The notes: generated by a model not told the origin, from the letters alone. 49,845 nucleotides of DNA from an uncultured Roseburia sp. (GCA_947062675.1 CAMSQM010000020.1:1-49845), one strand, 5' to 3'. Shown: positions 31,961-43,824, counted from the stretch's first letter. Program-made: numbers and translations.

Positions 31961-32714
31961 TAAGATTCAGCAGGCATTCGGACAGATACATGCGACAGAT
32001 CAGATGAAATATGCCGCGGCTCTCGGTGTGCTGGAGAGAGAGCCGCAGAGGCTCCGTCCGGCTGTACGGTTCAGGAAAGTATGGCGCCCGCTGGTGCTGG
32101 CGTGCTTACTGCTGTTTTCCGGAGCCGGATTTGGAGGATGGTATCTTCTGGAGACGCCTGTTTCCTATGTGAGCGTGGACGTCAATCCTTCCATAGAGCT
32201 GACGCTGAACCGCCTGAACCGTGTAACCGGAGCGGAGAGCCGCAATGAGGCCGGGGAGATGATCCTGAAAGAGGTGCAGGTGAAAGGGCGCAGTTATCTG
32301 GAGGCGGTCAGGCTTCTGGTGGAGAGTGATGTGATGCAGCGTTTTCTGACAGAGGATGCGGACCTGATTTTTACGGTTGCATCCCCCCGGGCGGATGAAC
32401 TGCTCACGGGGCTGGAGAGCAGCGAAGTGTCCATACTTTATCAGGGAATGTGCCGGCAGGCGGATATGGAAACCGTGGCGTCCGCGCACGAGTGCGGGAT
32501 GTCTCTGGGGAAATATACGATCTATAAACGCCTTTCCGAGTATGACGCGAGTGTTACCGCCGAGGAATGTCAGCACATATCAATGCACCAGCTTCACCTT
32601 CGCCTGTCCCAGTATGAGGACGGGAATGATGAATACCACAAATGCGATGATACAGGAAGTGCGGAGGACGGATGTGCGGAGGGAAGGCATCACTGTCAGG
32701 AAACACACCGGTAA
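31953..32714 (+). CDS. RsgI-like membrane anti-sigma factor
   Basis: About 253 residues. TTG 31953 is preferred to GTG 31944, which lies inside the GGGAGGTG ribosome binding site. Order: cytosolic segment of ~45 residues; one membrane helix (PLVLACLLLFSGAGFGGWYLL); extracellular domain beginning VSYVSVDVNPSIELTLNRLNRV, the RsgI periplasmic-type motif. The C-terminal tail is unusual: YHKCDDTGSAEDG, then CAEGRHHCQETH, rich in Cys and His. In this family the outer part senses a signal and releases the sigma factor. Here it may bind metal like its neighbour at 30874; inference. Confidence 0.85.
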   Translation: MSNKIQQAFGQIHATDQMKYAAALGVLEREPQRLRPAVRFRKVWRPLVLACLLLFSGAGFGGWYLLETPVSYVSVDVNPSIELTLNRLNRVTGAESRNEAGEMILKEVQVKGRSYLEAVRLLVESDVMQRFLTEDADLIFTVASPRADELLTGLESSEVSILYQGMCRQADMETVASAHECGMSLGKYTIYKRLSEYDASVTAEECQHISMHQLHLRLSQYEDGNDEYHKCDDTGSAEDGCAEGRHHCQETHR

Positions 32715-32760
32715 TGTACGGCGGATGCGCATTTTGTCATAATAAGACGAGCGATTTTCG

Positions 32761-32789
32761 TTGTGTGAGATATCACGTACGATTATAAT
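32761..32789 (+). promoter_or_regulatory. Promoter of the MerR-headed gene
   Basis: TTGTGT (32761-32766), 17 nt, TATAAT (32784-32789). Confidence 0.65.
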
Positions 32790-32808
32790 ATAGGTTAGTA
32801 GTTGATTG

Positions 32809-32842
32809 GTAACGGTAACCACAGACACGATGTCACCGTTAC
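32809..32842. promoter_or_regulatory. Inverted repeat in the 5' leader of the MerR-headed gene
   Basis: GTAACGGT (32809-32816) is inverted as ACCGTTAC (32835-32842), 18 nt apart, just after the promoter. MerR-family proteins bind dyads, so autoregulation is possible; an RNA stem is the alternative. Confidence 0.45.
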
Positions 32843-32878
32843 GCTTAACCTGAGCGCATCCAAAAAGGAGGAACTGGA

Positions 32879-34072
32879 ATGGAAAAGGTACGTTACATGA
32901 TTTCCGATGCGGCGAATATCGTCAATGTGGAATCGCATGTACTACGTTACTGGGAGGATGAACTGGAGCTTGACATCCCGAGAAATGAGATGGGGCACCG
33001 GTACTACACGAATGAAAACATTCAGGAGTTCCAAAGGATAAAGGAATTGAAAGAACAGGGATATCAGCTGAAAGCAATCCGCATGATTGTACATAACGGG
33101 TCACTCGAAGGGCAGATGGCAGAGCTGGCGGCGGGGGTGGAAGCCGCTCCCGACCTGCATCAGGTACAGACAGGACGCCAGGCAGCAGGGAGCAGGGCGC
33201 AGCAGGGCCCGCAGACTGCGGGAAACAGGGCGCAGCAGAGTCAGCAGGCTGCAGGAAAGGAACAGCAGGGCAAAGTGCAGCCCGGGCAGGTGCAGAAAAT
33301 ACAGCTGCTCTCAGGACATCCGGCGGGGAATCAGCAGCCGGTTACACAGTCTGATCAGAAGCCGGAAGCATCGCGGGCGGCAGAGCGGATGCGGGAGCCC
33401 GGAGCCGTGTCGCGTGTGGAACAGCCGCGCCAGACAGATCCCGCTTTGCAGCAACGTCCGCAGCAGCCGGCGTTTCACTCACAGACACAACAGCCGCAGC
33501 AGTTCCCGGCGCAGCCGTCTGCCCAGGCGGGAGGGGCGCACCAGACGGGAGGGGCCGCGGGCTTTTCACGGATGGACGGTCAGCAGACTGCGGGATTGTC
33601 CGCACAGGCAGGGCAGGCAGCAGGGCTGGTACAGTCGCAGGCAGAACGGGCAGAAGGTCTGCGCGGGGCACAGGCTGCGGGGTTATCCGCACAGGCAGGG
33701 CAGGCAGCAGGGCTTCAGCAGGCTGCCAGAGGGGATATAACAGGTGCTGCGGACGGACAGCTGCAGGTGCGGGAGTCGCGTCAGAGCATTTTAAATAATA
33801 CAGACAAGATGGCACAGTTTACCGATCTGATGACACAGATTGTCGGCAGGGCAATCGCGGCCAACAACCAGGAGCTCAGCAGAAATATCAGTGACGGCGT
33901 GGGCGAACAGGTCGTCAAGGAGCTGAATTATCTGATGAGGGAGCGCGAGGAAGCAGAGGAAGAGCGGTTCCGGAAGCTCGATTCGGCAATCAGGGGAAGC
34001 CTTAAGAAAAAAGAGCCCCGAAAGAAAAAATGGAAGCAGAAAAAAATGGTGGAGGAGCCGGAGAGCATCTGA
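32879..34072 (+). CDS. MerR-type DNA-binding protein with long Gln/Ala/Gly linker and conserved tail
   Basis: 397 residues. Residues 1-74: MerR winged helix with ISDAANIVNVESHVLRYWEDEL and RYYTNENIQEFQRIKELKEQGYQ. Residues ~95-300: low complexity, Gln, Ala and Gly, with repeated SAQAGQAAGL units. Residues ~300-397: helical tail with TDLMTQIVGRAIAANNQELSRN and a charged coiled coil (LMREREEAEEERFRKLDSAIR), ending in basic KKKEPRKKKWKQKKM. The layout (DNA-binding head, long linker, basic tail) recalls chromosome-anchoring RacA-like proteins, but homology is not shown. GGAGGAA upstream; terminator follows. Confidence 0.8.
   Translation: MEKVRYMISDAANIVNVESHVLRYWEDELELDIPRNEMGHRYYTNENIQEFQRIKELKEQGYQLKAIRMIVHNGSLEGQMAELAAGVEAAPDLHQVQTGRQAAGSRAQQGPQTAGNRAQQSQQAAGKEQQGKVQPGQVQKIQLLSGHPAGNQQPVTQSDQKPEASRAAERMREPGAVSRVEQPRQTDPALQQRPQQPAFHSQTQQPQQFPAQPSAQAGGAHQTGGAAGFSRMDGQQTAGLSAQAGQAAGLVQSQAERAEGLRGAQAAGLSAQAGQAAGLQQAARGDITGAADGQLQVRESRQSILNNTDKMAQFTDLMTQIVGRAIAANNQELSRNISDGVGEQVVKELNYLMREREEAEEERFRKLDSAIRGSLKKKEPRKKKWKQKKMVEEPESI
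33599..33714 (+). repeat. Exact 29-bp direct repeat inside the linker-encoding DNA
   Basis: A 29-bp unit (TCCGCACAGG...CAGGGCT) occurs at 33599-33627 and again, identically, at 33686-33714, encoding two SAQAGQAAGL segments. This invites slippage or recombination that would change linker length. Confidence 0.85.
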
Positions 34073-34073
34073 A

Positions 34074-34105
34074 CAAAAAAAGCCGTCACATCCGTGACGG
34101 CTTTT
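34074..34105. terminator. Bidirectional terminator between MerR-headed gene and ferredoxin
   Basis: AAAGCCGTCAC pairs with GTGACGGCTTT (34079-34089 with 34094-34104) around ATCC, flanked by A-run and T-run, so it can end transcription from both sides. Confidence 0.9.
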
Positions 34106-34114
34106 CAGTGCGCT

Positions 34115-34345
<231 letters not shown>

Positions 34346-34424
34346 CTATGAGCTTATTCTAATACAAAAACCGCCTGATTACAAGCCTGAAAAAGATTGT
34401 ATTTAAATTTACACAAATGCAGAA

Positions 34425-35462
34425 TCAGAAGGTTGAAAAATGGTACAGGGTCTTCGAGCAGAACGGCTCCCCCGGCTTAAGGATGATATCAGGAAAATTC
34501 TCATGGTTGATGGCATCCGGAAAATGCTGTGTCTCGAGGCAGACGCTGCTGCGGCTCCCATAGGTTTTCCCGTTTTTGCCGGGAAGGCCGATCGGCTGTC
34601 CGGCCATGTAGAGCTGGAGTCCGGGCTGATCTGTAAAGCAGGTCATGCGGATGCCGCTTTCCATGGACTGCAGCACCGCGGCCTCGCGGAAACCGGTGCC
34701 GTTTATCACGAAATTGTGGTCGTAAGTGCCGAATCTGCGGTATTGTTCCTGTTCTGAACCGATCAGCTTTCCGATAGCGTGCATGGTACGGAAATCAAAC
34801 GGGGTGTCTTCCACGGAAATCAGTTTTCCCGTCGGGACCTGTGTGTCATCAAGCTCCGTGATCTCGTCCGCATCGATAAAAAGTTCATGGGAGAGTATCT
34901 CCCCGCTGCCCGCGCCGTTCAGATTAAAATAGCCGTGGTTTGTCACATTGATCAGCGTGTCGGCATCCGTTTCGGCTTCATAGAGAATGGAAAGTTCATT
35001 ATCCTCCGACCAGCCGTAGGTGACAGTCAGCGTCAGGTTTCCGGGATATCCTTCATCGCCGTCCGGGGAGAGCAGCGTCAGTACAAGCCGGTCATTCCGG
35101 ATCTCTGATGTCCAGACTTTTGAGGCGAAACCGGTATTGCCGCCGTGCAGGTGGTTCGTTCCGTTGTTGCAGGCGAGCTGGTAAACTTTTCCGTTCAGGG
35201 AAAAACGGCCATCCTTAATCCGGTTGGCAACGCGGCCGCAGACGGCGCCGAGGCTGTCCCTGTCATTTTCATAAGCGCCAATGGTGTCAAGTCCGAGACA
35301 GATATCCACAGGCCGTCCTTCGCGGTCAGGCACGACCAGACTCACAAGGCGGCAGCCGAAATCAGTCACTTCGGCATAGCTGCCGCCTGCGTTTTCAAGG
35401 CGGTAGAGGTGGGTCTGTTCTCCGCTTCCTGTGGTTCCGAAATCAGATTTTGTTATTTTCAT
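34425..35462 (-). CDS. galM: Aldose 1-epimerase (galactose mutarotase)
   Basis: 345 residues. GalM motifs: VGRVANRIKDGRFSLNGK-like CGRVANRIK, LACNNGTNHLHGG (His in the active site), NHGYFNLNGAG (second His) and the end with VCLETQHFPDAINHENFP (catalytic Glu). Converts alpha and beta anomers of galactose and glucose before Leloir metabolism. Divergent from tsaC; stands alone without gal genes nearby. Confidence 0.93.
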   Translation of the reverse strand: MKITKSDFGTTGSGEQTHLYRLENAGGSYAEVTDFGCRLVSLVVPDREGRPVDICLGLDTIGAYENDRDSLGAVCGRVANRIKDGRFSLNGKVYQLACNNGTNHLHGGNTGFASKVWTSEIRNDRLVLTLLSPDGDEGYPGNLTLTVTYGWSEDNELSILYEAETDADTLINVTNHGYFNLNGAGSGEILSHELFIDADEITELDDTQVPTGKLISVEDTPFDFRTMHAIGKLIGSEQEQYRRFGTYDHNFVINGTGFREAAVLQSMESGIRMTCFTDQPGLQLYMAGQPIGLPGKNGKTYGSRSSVCLETQHFPDAINHENFPDIILKPGEPFCSKTLYHFSTF

Positions 35463-35632
35463 GAAAACTCCTTTCCGGGAAATCAGACTCCCGTGGAACG
35501 AATGATTTCGCAGAACTTATATCGTACAACAGTCCCATTATGCCATATTTAGAAAAACATGGCAAGTAGGTTGCCTATTTTCCTGAATTGTGAGATAATG
35601 ATTAGAAATAGCGGCGGAAAGGCAGTTGTCAC

Positions 35633-36754
35633 ATGCATACGAGACGAATCCCGATTGATCCTGCGAATATTGACAGAGCGGTAATAAAAGAGGCTGCAGC
35701 CCTGATACGGGCGGGAGAGCTGGTCGCGTTTCCGACCGAGACTGTATACGGCCTCGGTGCGGATGCCCTGAATGCTTCCGCGGCGTCAAAAATATACGCG
35801 GCCAAGGGACGTCCTTCGGACAATCCGCTGATTGTGCACATTTCCCGGTTTGAAGATCTGTGCGCGGTCGCTTCCGGGGAAGCTGCACGTGCGGGCAGGC
35901 TTGCGGAGGTGTTCTGGCCGGGACCGCTCACCGTGATAGTTCCGGGCAGCGATAAGGTTCCGCGGGAGACGACGGGAGGACTTAAGACGGTCGCCGTCCG
36001 TATGCCGGGACATCCGGTGGCGCTGGCGCTGATAGAGGAGAGCGGCTGCCTGATCGCGGCGCCGAGCGCCAACACATCCGGCAGACCAAGCCCCACGGAG
36101 GCGGCGCATGTAGCGGCGGATATGGATGGAAGGATACCGCTGATTCTTGACGGGGGGGCGGTCGGAATCGGGATCGAGTCCACGATTCTTGATCTGACGG
36201 AAGAGATACCGCTGATTCTGCGTCCGGGATATATCACAAAAGAGATGCTGGAGGAGGCGCTCCGGGAGGAAGTCCGCATGGACCCGGGCCTGTGCGCTGC
36301 AGGGGATAAAAAAACTACATACAGCGAATGCTGTGGCGGCAGCCTGCATGTATCTGCCGCGCCGGGAGCCGGGACAGGGCTGCGGCCGAAGGCGCCGGGA
36401 ATGCGCTACCGGCATTATGCGCCAAGGGCAGAGCTGATTGTGCTTGAGGGGGAGCCAGGGCGCGTGGCGGAGGAGATTAACCGGCTGGTGCGCAGCAGGC
36501 AGGCGGAGGGAAAGCGCGTCGGTGTGATAGCCGCGGATGAGACCAGATCCTGTTACCGTGCGGATGTTGTGGCAGGCGCGGGCGCGCGGGCGCAGGAAGA
36601 GGTGATTGCGAGAAGGCTCTATGGTATCCTGCGGGAATTCGATGATCTGAATGTGGACGTGATTTATTCCGAGAGTTTTGATACGCCGCGGATGGGACTG
36701 GCGATTATGAACCGGCTGCTGAAAGCGGCGGGACACCGTGTGGTACATGTCTGA
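35633..36754 (+). CDS. tsaC: L-threonylcarbamoyladenylate synthase
   Basis: 373 residues, the two-domain Sua5 (YwlC) form. YrdC domain: LIRAGELVAFPTETVYGLGADA, KGRPSDNPLIVHI and SANTSGRPSPT; C-terminal Sua5 domain after the linker with MRYRHYAPRAELIVLEG (the HYAP hallmark). It makes threonylcarbamoyl-AMP for the t6A37 modification of ANN-decoding tRNAs. First gene of the run tsaC, phosphatase-like, upp, dCMP deaminase, atp that is typical of Firmicutes. Confidence 0.95.
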   Translation: MHTRRIPIDPANIDRAVIKEAAALIRAGELVAFPTETVYGLGADALNASAASKIYAAKGRPSDNPLIVHISRFEDLCAVASGEAARAGRLAEVFWPGPLTVIVPGSDKVPRETTGGLKTVAVRMPGHPVALALIEESGCLIAAPSANTSGRPSPTEAAHVAADMDGRIPLILDGGAVGIGIESTILDLTEEIPLILRPGYITKEMLEEALREEVRMDPGLCAAGDKKTTYSECCGGSLHVSAAPGAGTGLRPKAPGMRYRHYAPRAELIVLEGEPGRVAEEINRLVRSRQAEGKRVGVIAADETRSCYRADVVAGAGARAQEEVIARRLYGILREFDDLNVDVIYSESFDTPRMGLAIMNRLLKAAGHRVVHV

Positions 36755-36837
36755 ATGCCGGACGTCAGCCACAACCGTATTTATGGATAAAGTTATGGAG
36801 GAGATCGAAAGATACAGGGAGGAATTGGATTTTTATT

Positions 36838-37296
36838 ATGAAAGAATACCGTAGAATTATGTTTGTCACGGAGAGCGGGACGTGCAGGGCGCCCATGGCA
36901 GCGGGAATTCTCGCGGATTACAGCCTGAAAAGACCGGTGGAGATCCTCACGCGGGGGCTGGTCGTCCTGTTTCCGGAGCCGCTGAATCAGAAAGCGGAGG
37001 CCGTAATGATCAGCAACGGAATCAGCATGGAGGGATATATGTCCGCCCAGCTTCTGGAGGAGGATTTCACGGAGGATACGCTGGTGCTTGTCATGGAACG
37101 CACCCAGCGGGAAAAAGTGCTGGAGAAATATAAAAGCGCGCGGCCGGAAGATGTATTTGTACTTACGGATCTGGCCGGTGAGGAGCTGGAGATCATAGAT
37201 CCTTACGGCGGGACGCTGCAGGCTTACGGCCTGTGCTACGAGACGATGCGAAAGACAATACGCAAACTGGTAAATCTGTTAAATGAAGGAGAATAG
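36838..37296 (+). CDS. LMW protein-tyrosine-phosphatase-like protein lacking the catalytic Cys
   Basis: 152 residues, fold of low-molecular-weight phosphatases: IMFVTESGTCRAPMAA at the P-loop and acid loop IIDPYGG (Asp121). The canonical loop is VCxGNxCRSP, with the nucleophile in the first Cys; here that position is Thr11 (ACG), leaving only Cys16 and Arg17. The residue change suggests a catalytically dead binder or a different activity. In Firmicutes this place normally holds ywlE-type arginine phosphatase. Ribosome binding site GGGAGG is 15 nt from ATG, long spacing. Confidence 0.8.
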   Translation: MKEYRRIMFVTESGTCRAPMAAGILADYSLKRPVEILTRGLVVLFPEPLNQKAEAVMISNGISMEGYMSAQLLEEDFTEDTLVLVMERTQREKVLEKYKSARPEDVFVLTDLAGEELEIIDPYGGTLQAYGLCYETMRKTIRKLVNLLNEGE

Positions 37297-37308
37297 AAGG
37301 AGAACAAA

Positions 37309-37938
37309 ATGTCTAAAGTAGTGGTAATGGATCACCCGCTGATACAGCATAAGATCGGAATTATCCGGAAGGAGGAGACGGGAGCGAAGGATTTCCGCAC
37401 GCTGGCCGGTGAGATTGCGATGCTGATGTGTTATGAGGCGACCAGGGATCTGAAGCTGGCGGATGTGGAGATCAGGACGCCGGTCTGCAAAACAACTGCG
37501 AAGGAACTAAAGGGAAAAAAGCTTGCCGTCGTGCCGATTCTGCGGGCGGGGCTTGGAATGGTGGACGGGATGCTTGCGATGATACCCGCCGCCAAGGTAG
37601 GGCATATCGGTCTCTACCGGGATCCGGAGACGCTGGAGCCGGTGGAGTATTACTGCAAGCTTCCGGCGGACTGTGCGAACAGGGATGTCTTTGTGGTGGA
37701 CCCGATGCTGGCGACCGGAGGTTCCGCGGCGGCGGCGATCCGGATGCTGAAAGACAAGGGCGTAAAAAATATACGCATGCTCTGTATTATCGCGGCGCCG
37801 GAGGGCGTGAAGAAAATGCAGGAGGCGCATCCGGACGTGGATATCTATATCGGCGCGCTCGACGATCACCTCAATGATCACGGTTATATTGTTCCGGGAC
37901 TCGGGGACGCAGGAGACCGGATTTTCGGGACGAAATAG
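37309..37938 (+). CDS. upp: Uracil phosphoribosyltransferase
   Basis: 209 residues. [21 protein letters not shown], the PRPP-binding [18 protein letters not shown] and C-terminal DAGDRIFGT are diagnostic. Salvages uracil to UMP using PRPP. Just 12 bp after the phosphatase-like gene with AGAAGGAG. In the usual arrangement rpiB lies between the two; it is absent here. Confidence 0.96.
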   Translation: MSKVVVMDHPLIQHKIGIIRKEETGAKDFRTLAGEIAMLMCYEATRDLKLADVEIRTPVCKTTAKELKGKKLAVVPILRAGLGMVDGMLAMIPAAKVGHIGLYRDPETLEPVEYYCKLPADCANRDVFVVDPMLATGGSAAAAIRMLKDKGVKNIRMLCIIAAPEGVKKMQEAHPDVDIYIGALDDHLNDHGYIVPGLGDAGDRIFGTK

Positions 37939-37975
37939 ACAGAAGGAAAGCCGGGAAGGAGTGCAAAAGGGAGAG

Positions 37976-38461
37976 ATGGGCGGAAAGAGAGAAGATTATA
38001 TCAGCTGGGACGAGTATTTCATGGGAGTGGCGATATTATCCGGCATGCGTTCCAAGGATCCGAATACGCAGGTGGGGGCATGCATTGTCAGTCCCGATCA
38101 TAAAATCTTATCAATGGGATATAACGGATTTCCGACGGGGTGTGCGGATGATGATTTTCCGTGGGAGCGGGAGGGGGAGCCGCTTGCGACCAAATATTTT
38201 TACACGACCCACAGTGAGCTGAATGCCATACTCAATTACCGCGGCGGGAGCCTGGAGGGGGCGACTATGTATGTGACTCTCTTTCCGTGTAATGAATGCG
38301 CCAAGGCGATTATTCAGGCGGGAATCCGCAGGCTCGTGTACGGGAGCGATAAGTACGACGGGACTCCGGGGGTTATCGCGTCGAAGCGGATGCTGTCCGC
38401 GGCCGGCATTCTCATGGAGGCATACCGTCATACGGGGCGTGAGATCCGCATAAATCTGTGA
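37976..38461 (+). CDS. dCMP deaminase
   Basis: 161 residues from ATG 37976 (AAAGGGAG upstream; the open frame reads further upstream but overlaps upp). Zinc site: HSELNA (His ligand and catalytic Glu) and PCNECAK (two Cys). N-terminal YISWDEYFMGVAILSGMRSKDPNTQVGACIV is typical of ComEB/dCMP deaminases. Produces dUMP for dTTP synthesis. 37 bp after upp. Confidence 0.93.
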   Translation: MGGKREDYISWDEYFMGVAILSGMRSKDPNTQVGACIVSPDHKILSMGYNGFPTGCADDDFPWEREGEPLATKYFYTTHSELNAILNYRGGSLEGATMYVTLFPCNECAKAIIQAGIRRLVYGSDKYDGTPGVIASKRMLSAAGILMEAYRHTGREIRINL

Positions 38462-38495
38462 TACCGCGGCCGCGGAATAAAATTAGGATAATTCA

Positions 38496-38523
38496 TGGAC
38501 AAACAGAGGAAAAATGATATAAT
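38496..38523 (+). promoter_or_regulatory. Promoter of the ATP synthase operon
   Basis: TGGACA (38496-38501), 16 nt, TATAAT (38518-38523), 36 bp before the first gene. Confidence 0.65.
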
Positions 38524-38559
38524 ATAGCTATCAGCCTGTTTCGGGCAGAGAGGGGGCGC

Positions 38560-38808
38560 ATGAAAAATAACAGAAAAGTGTTTCAATCCCTGACGCTGAT
38601 TGTGCAGTTTGGCCTGAACATGATCGTACCCATTTTTCTCTGCACGATGTTCGGGGTGTGGCTGGGGGAGAGGTACAATATTCCGGTTATCACGGTGCCG
38701 CTGTTTCTCATCGGTGCGCTTGCAGGATTTACCAGTATTTTTAAGATGGCCGGAAAAATTTACAGACGGGATGGTGGATCGGACAGAGATCATGCTAAGA
38801 AGACTTAA
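38560..38808 (+). CDS. AtpZ/AtpI-family small membrane protein
   Basis: 82 residues with two helices (LTLIVQFGLNMIVPIFLCTMFGVWLGERY; ITVPLFLIGALAGFTSIFKM) and a short charged tail. AtpZ-type proteins assist F1Fo assembly, particularly the c-ring, or Mg2+ handling. First gene of the atp operon, overlapping atpI. Confidence 0.88.
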   Translation: MKNNRKVFQSLTLIVQFGLNMIVPIFLCTMFGVWLGERYNIPVITVPLFLIGALAGFTSIFKMAGKIYRRDGGSDRDHAKKT

Positions 38809-39199
38809 TGATGCATTGCCGGGACTGGTTCTGGGAATTCTTGTATACGGGGTTCTGCTGGAGCTTGCCGGCATCTGGTTTGTCGCGGATAAGCTGCGCT
38901 ATTCGACCGGACTGGCGATCGGAATCGCGCTCGCCTGCGGGATGGCGGTCAACATGGCGGTCGTGCTGCAGGATGCGGTGGACATATACGGGGAGTCCCG
39001 CGCGCAGGCGAAGATTATCGGAAAATCCATTCTGCGCTATCTGGTCGTTGTTATTGTGTTTTTTGTCATGATGAAATGGAACCTTGGAAATCTTATTTCC
39101 GCATTTCTCGGTGTCCTGGGGCTGAAAGTGTCAGCATATGTCCAGCCCTTTGCACATAAACTCATTTTTCATTGGAAACAGCGTCGCGCAAAAAAGTGA
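38771..39199 (+). CDS. atpI: ATP synthase subunit I
   Basis: 142 residues from ATG 38771 or, less likely, ATG 38792; neither has a clear ribosome binding site. Four membrane helices: LPGLVLGILVYGVLLELAGIW, STGLAIGIALACGMAVNMAVVLQ, RYLVVVIVFFVMMKW and the GNLISAFLGVLGLKVSAYVQP end. Helps assemble the c-ring. Overlaps the AtpZ-type gene and precedes atpB. Confidence 0.85.
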   Translation: MVDRTEIMLRRLNDALPGLVLGILVYGVLLELAGIWFVADKLRYSTGLAIGIALACGMAVNMAVVLQDAVDIYGESRAQAKIIGKSILRYLVVVIVFFVMMKWNLGNLISAFLGVLGLKVSAYVQPFAHKLIFHWKQRRAKK

Positions 39200-39250
39200 T
39201 GCGTCTTCGGACAGTGGGAAGTTGAAATTTTCAGTTAAGGAGGTGAAATC

Positions 39251-40289
<1,039 letters not shown>

Positions 40290-40325
40290 GAAAGCGTCAG
40301 ATTATGACAGAAAGGAGGCCAGACT

Positions 40326-40837
40326 TTGGAGGAGATGACAAGACTTTTTAATCTTGATGCCCAGCTGCTGCATGATGCCATCTTGATGGCGCTTGCCGTA
40401 TTCTTTCTGTTCATGTTCCTGTCAAAAATGCTTTTTAACCCGGTCCGCAAAATGCTGGAGGACAGACGGGAAAAAATTGCAGGCGATATTGACGCGGCGG
40501 AGAGCGACAAAAAAGATGCCGCAGCCTTAAAGGCAGAGTATGAGTCAAAAATCAGGGATATCGATAAAGAAGCAGAACAGATTTTAAGCGAAGCCCGCCG
40601 TAAGGCCCAGAGCAATGCATCACGCATTGAGGATGAGGCCAGGGGGGAGGCTGCCCGCATTATCCAGAGAGCGAACGAGGAGGCTGAGCTGTCCAGAAAG
40701 CGCGCAATGGATGAGGTGAAGCAGGAAATGATCACGATTGCGTCCATGATGGCGGCAAAAGTGGTCGCAGCGAACATCAATGCAACGATACAGGAGACGC
40801 TCGTAGAAGAAACATTGAAAGAAATGGGTGATTCAAC

Positions 40838-40850
<13 letters not shown>
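40326..40850 (+). CDS. atpF: ATP synthase subunit b
   Basis: 174 residues. TTG start after AAAGGAGG; an in-frame ATG follows at 40335. N-terminal membrane helix AILMALAVFFLFMFLSKMLF, then a long coiled coil (LEDRREKIAGDIDAAESDKKDAAALK... ) that forms the peripheral stalk and binds delta. Stop overlaps atpH. Confidence 0.95.
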
Positions 40851-42909
<2,059 letters not shown>

Positions 42910-42941
42910 TTTATGGCGGGACGAAAGGCGGTGTGCGAATT

Positions 42942-43805
42942 ATGGCCTCAATGAGGGACATAAAAAGAAGAAAAGGCAGCATACAGAGTACGCAGCAGAT
43001 CACGAAAGCCATGAAGCTTGTTTCTACCGTAAAACTGCAGAAAGCCAAAAACAGGGCGGAGCAGACGAATCCATATTTTAACTATATGTATCAGACTGTG
43101 ACATCCATGCTGGCAAAATCCGGTACGATCAGCCATCCGTATCTGAACAGGGGAGCATCCGCGAAAAAGGCTGTGATTGTCATCACCTCCAACCGCGGGC
43201 TTGCCGGAGGGTACAACTCCAATGTCACGAAGCTTGTGACCGCGAGCGGTGAACTTCCGATGGAAGATGTCGAAGTGTACGCGATCGGGAATAAGGGGAA
43301 GGAAGCGCTGGAGCGCAGAGGCTACGAGATAAAGATGGACGGATCGTCCATTATCGAATCTCCTGTCTATGCGGACGCCGCCGGGCTCTGCAAAAGGGTG
43401 CTGGCCGATTACACGGCGGGGGAGATCGGCGAGATTTATCTGGCATATACGCATTTTAAAAATACGGTGAGCCATGAACCGAAGCTGATCCGGCTGCTTC
43501 CGGTGGAATTTGACGGGGAGGAGATGGAGAGCGCAGCGCAGTCCGGCGTGCTTATGAACTATGAGCCGAACGAGGAGGAAGCGCTGGACATGATTATCCC
43601 CAAATATGTGACCAGCCTGTTCTACGGAGCGCTTGTGGAAGCCGTCGCCAGTGAAAACGGAGCGCGGATGCAGGCGATGGACTCTGCGACCAGCAATGCA
43701 GAAGAGATGATTAGTGATCTGACACTGAAATATAACAGGGCACGTCAGGGTTCCATCACACAGGAACTGACGGAGATTATAGCGGGAGCCTCCGCGATAT
43801 CATAA
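42942..43805 (+). CDS. atpG: ATP synthase subunit gamma
   Basis: 287 residues from ATG 42942 (MASMRDIKRRKGSIQSTQQI), preceded by AAAGGCGG. ITKAMKLVSTVKLQKAK and the C-terminal TSNAEEMISDLTLKYNRARQGSITQELTEI are the two coiled helices of the central shaft. Confidence 0.96.
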   Translation: MASMRDIKRRKGSIQSTQQITKAMKLVSTVKLQKAKNRAEQTNPYFNYMYQTVTSMLAKSGTISHPYLNRGASAKKAVIVITSNRGLAGGYNSNVTKLVTASGELPMEDVEVYAIGNKGKEALERRGYEIKMDGSSIIESPVYADAAGLCKRVLADYTAGEIGEIYLAYTHFKNTVSHEPKLIRLLPVEFDGEEMESAAQSGVLMNYEPNEEEALDMIIPKYVTSLFYGALVEAVASENGARMQAMDSATSNAEEMISDLTLKYNRARQGSITQELTEIIAGASAIS

Positions 43806-43824
43806 AACCCGGAATGGGCGTTAG

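Noticed and set aside
36783-36854. 23-residue frame MDKVMEEIERYREELDFYYE... between tsaC and the phosphatase-like gene
   Set aside because: Too short, overlaps the next start, and no ribosome binding site of its own; not distinguishable from chance.
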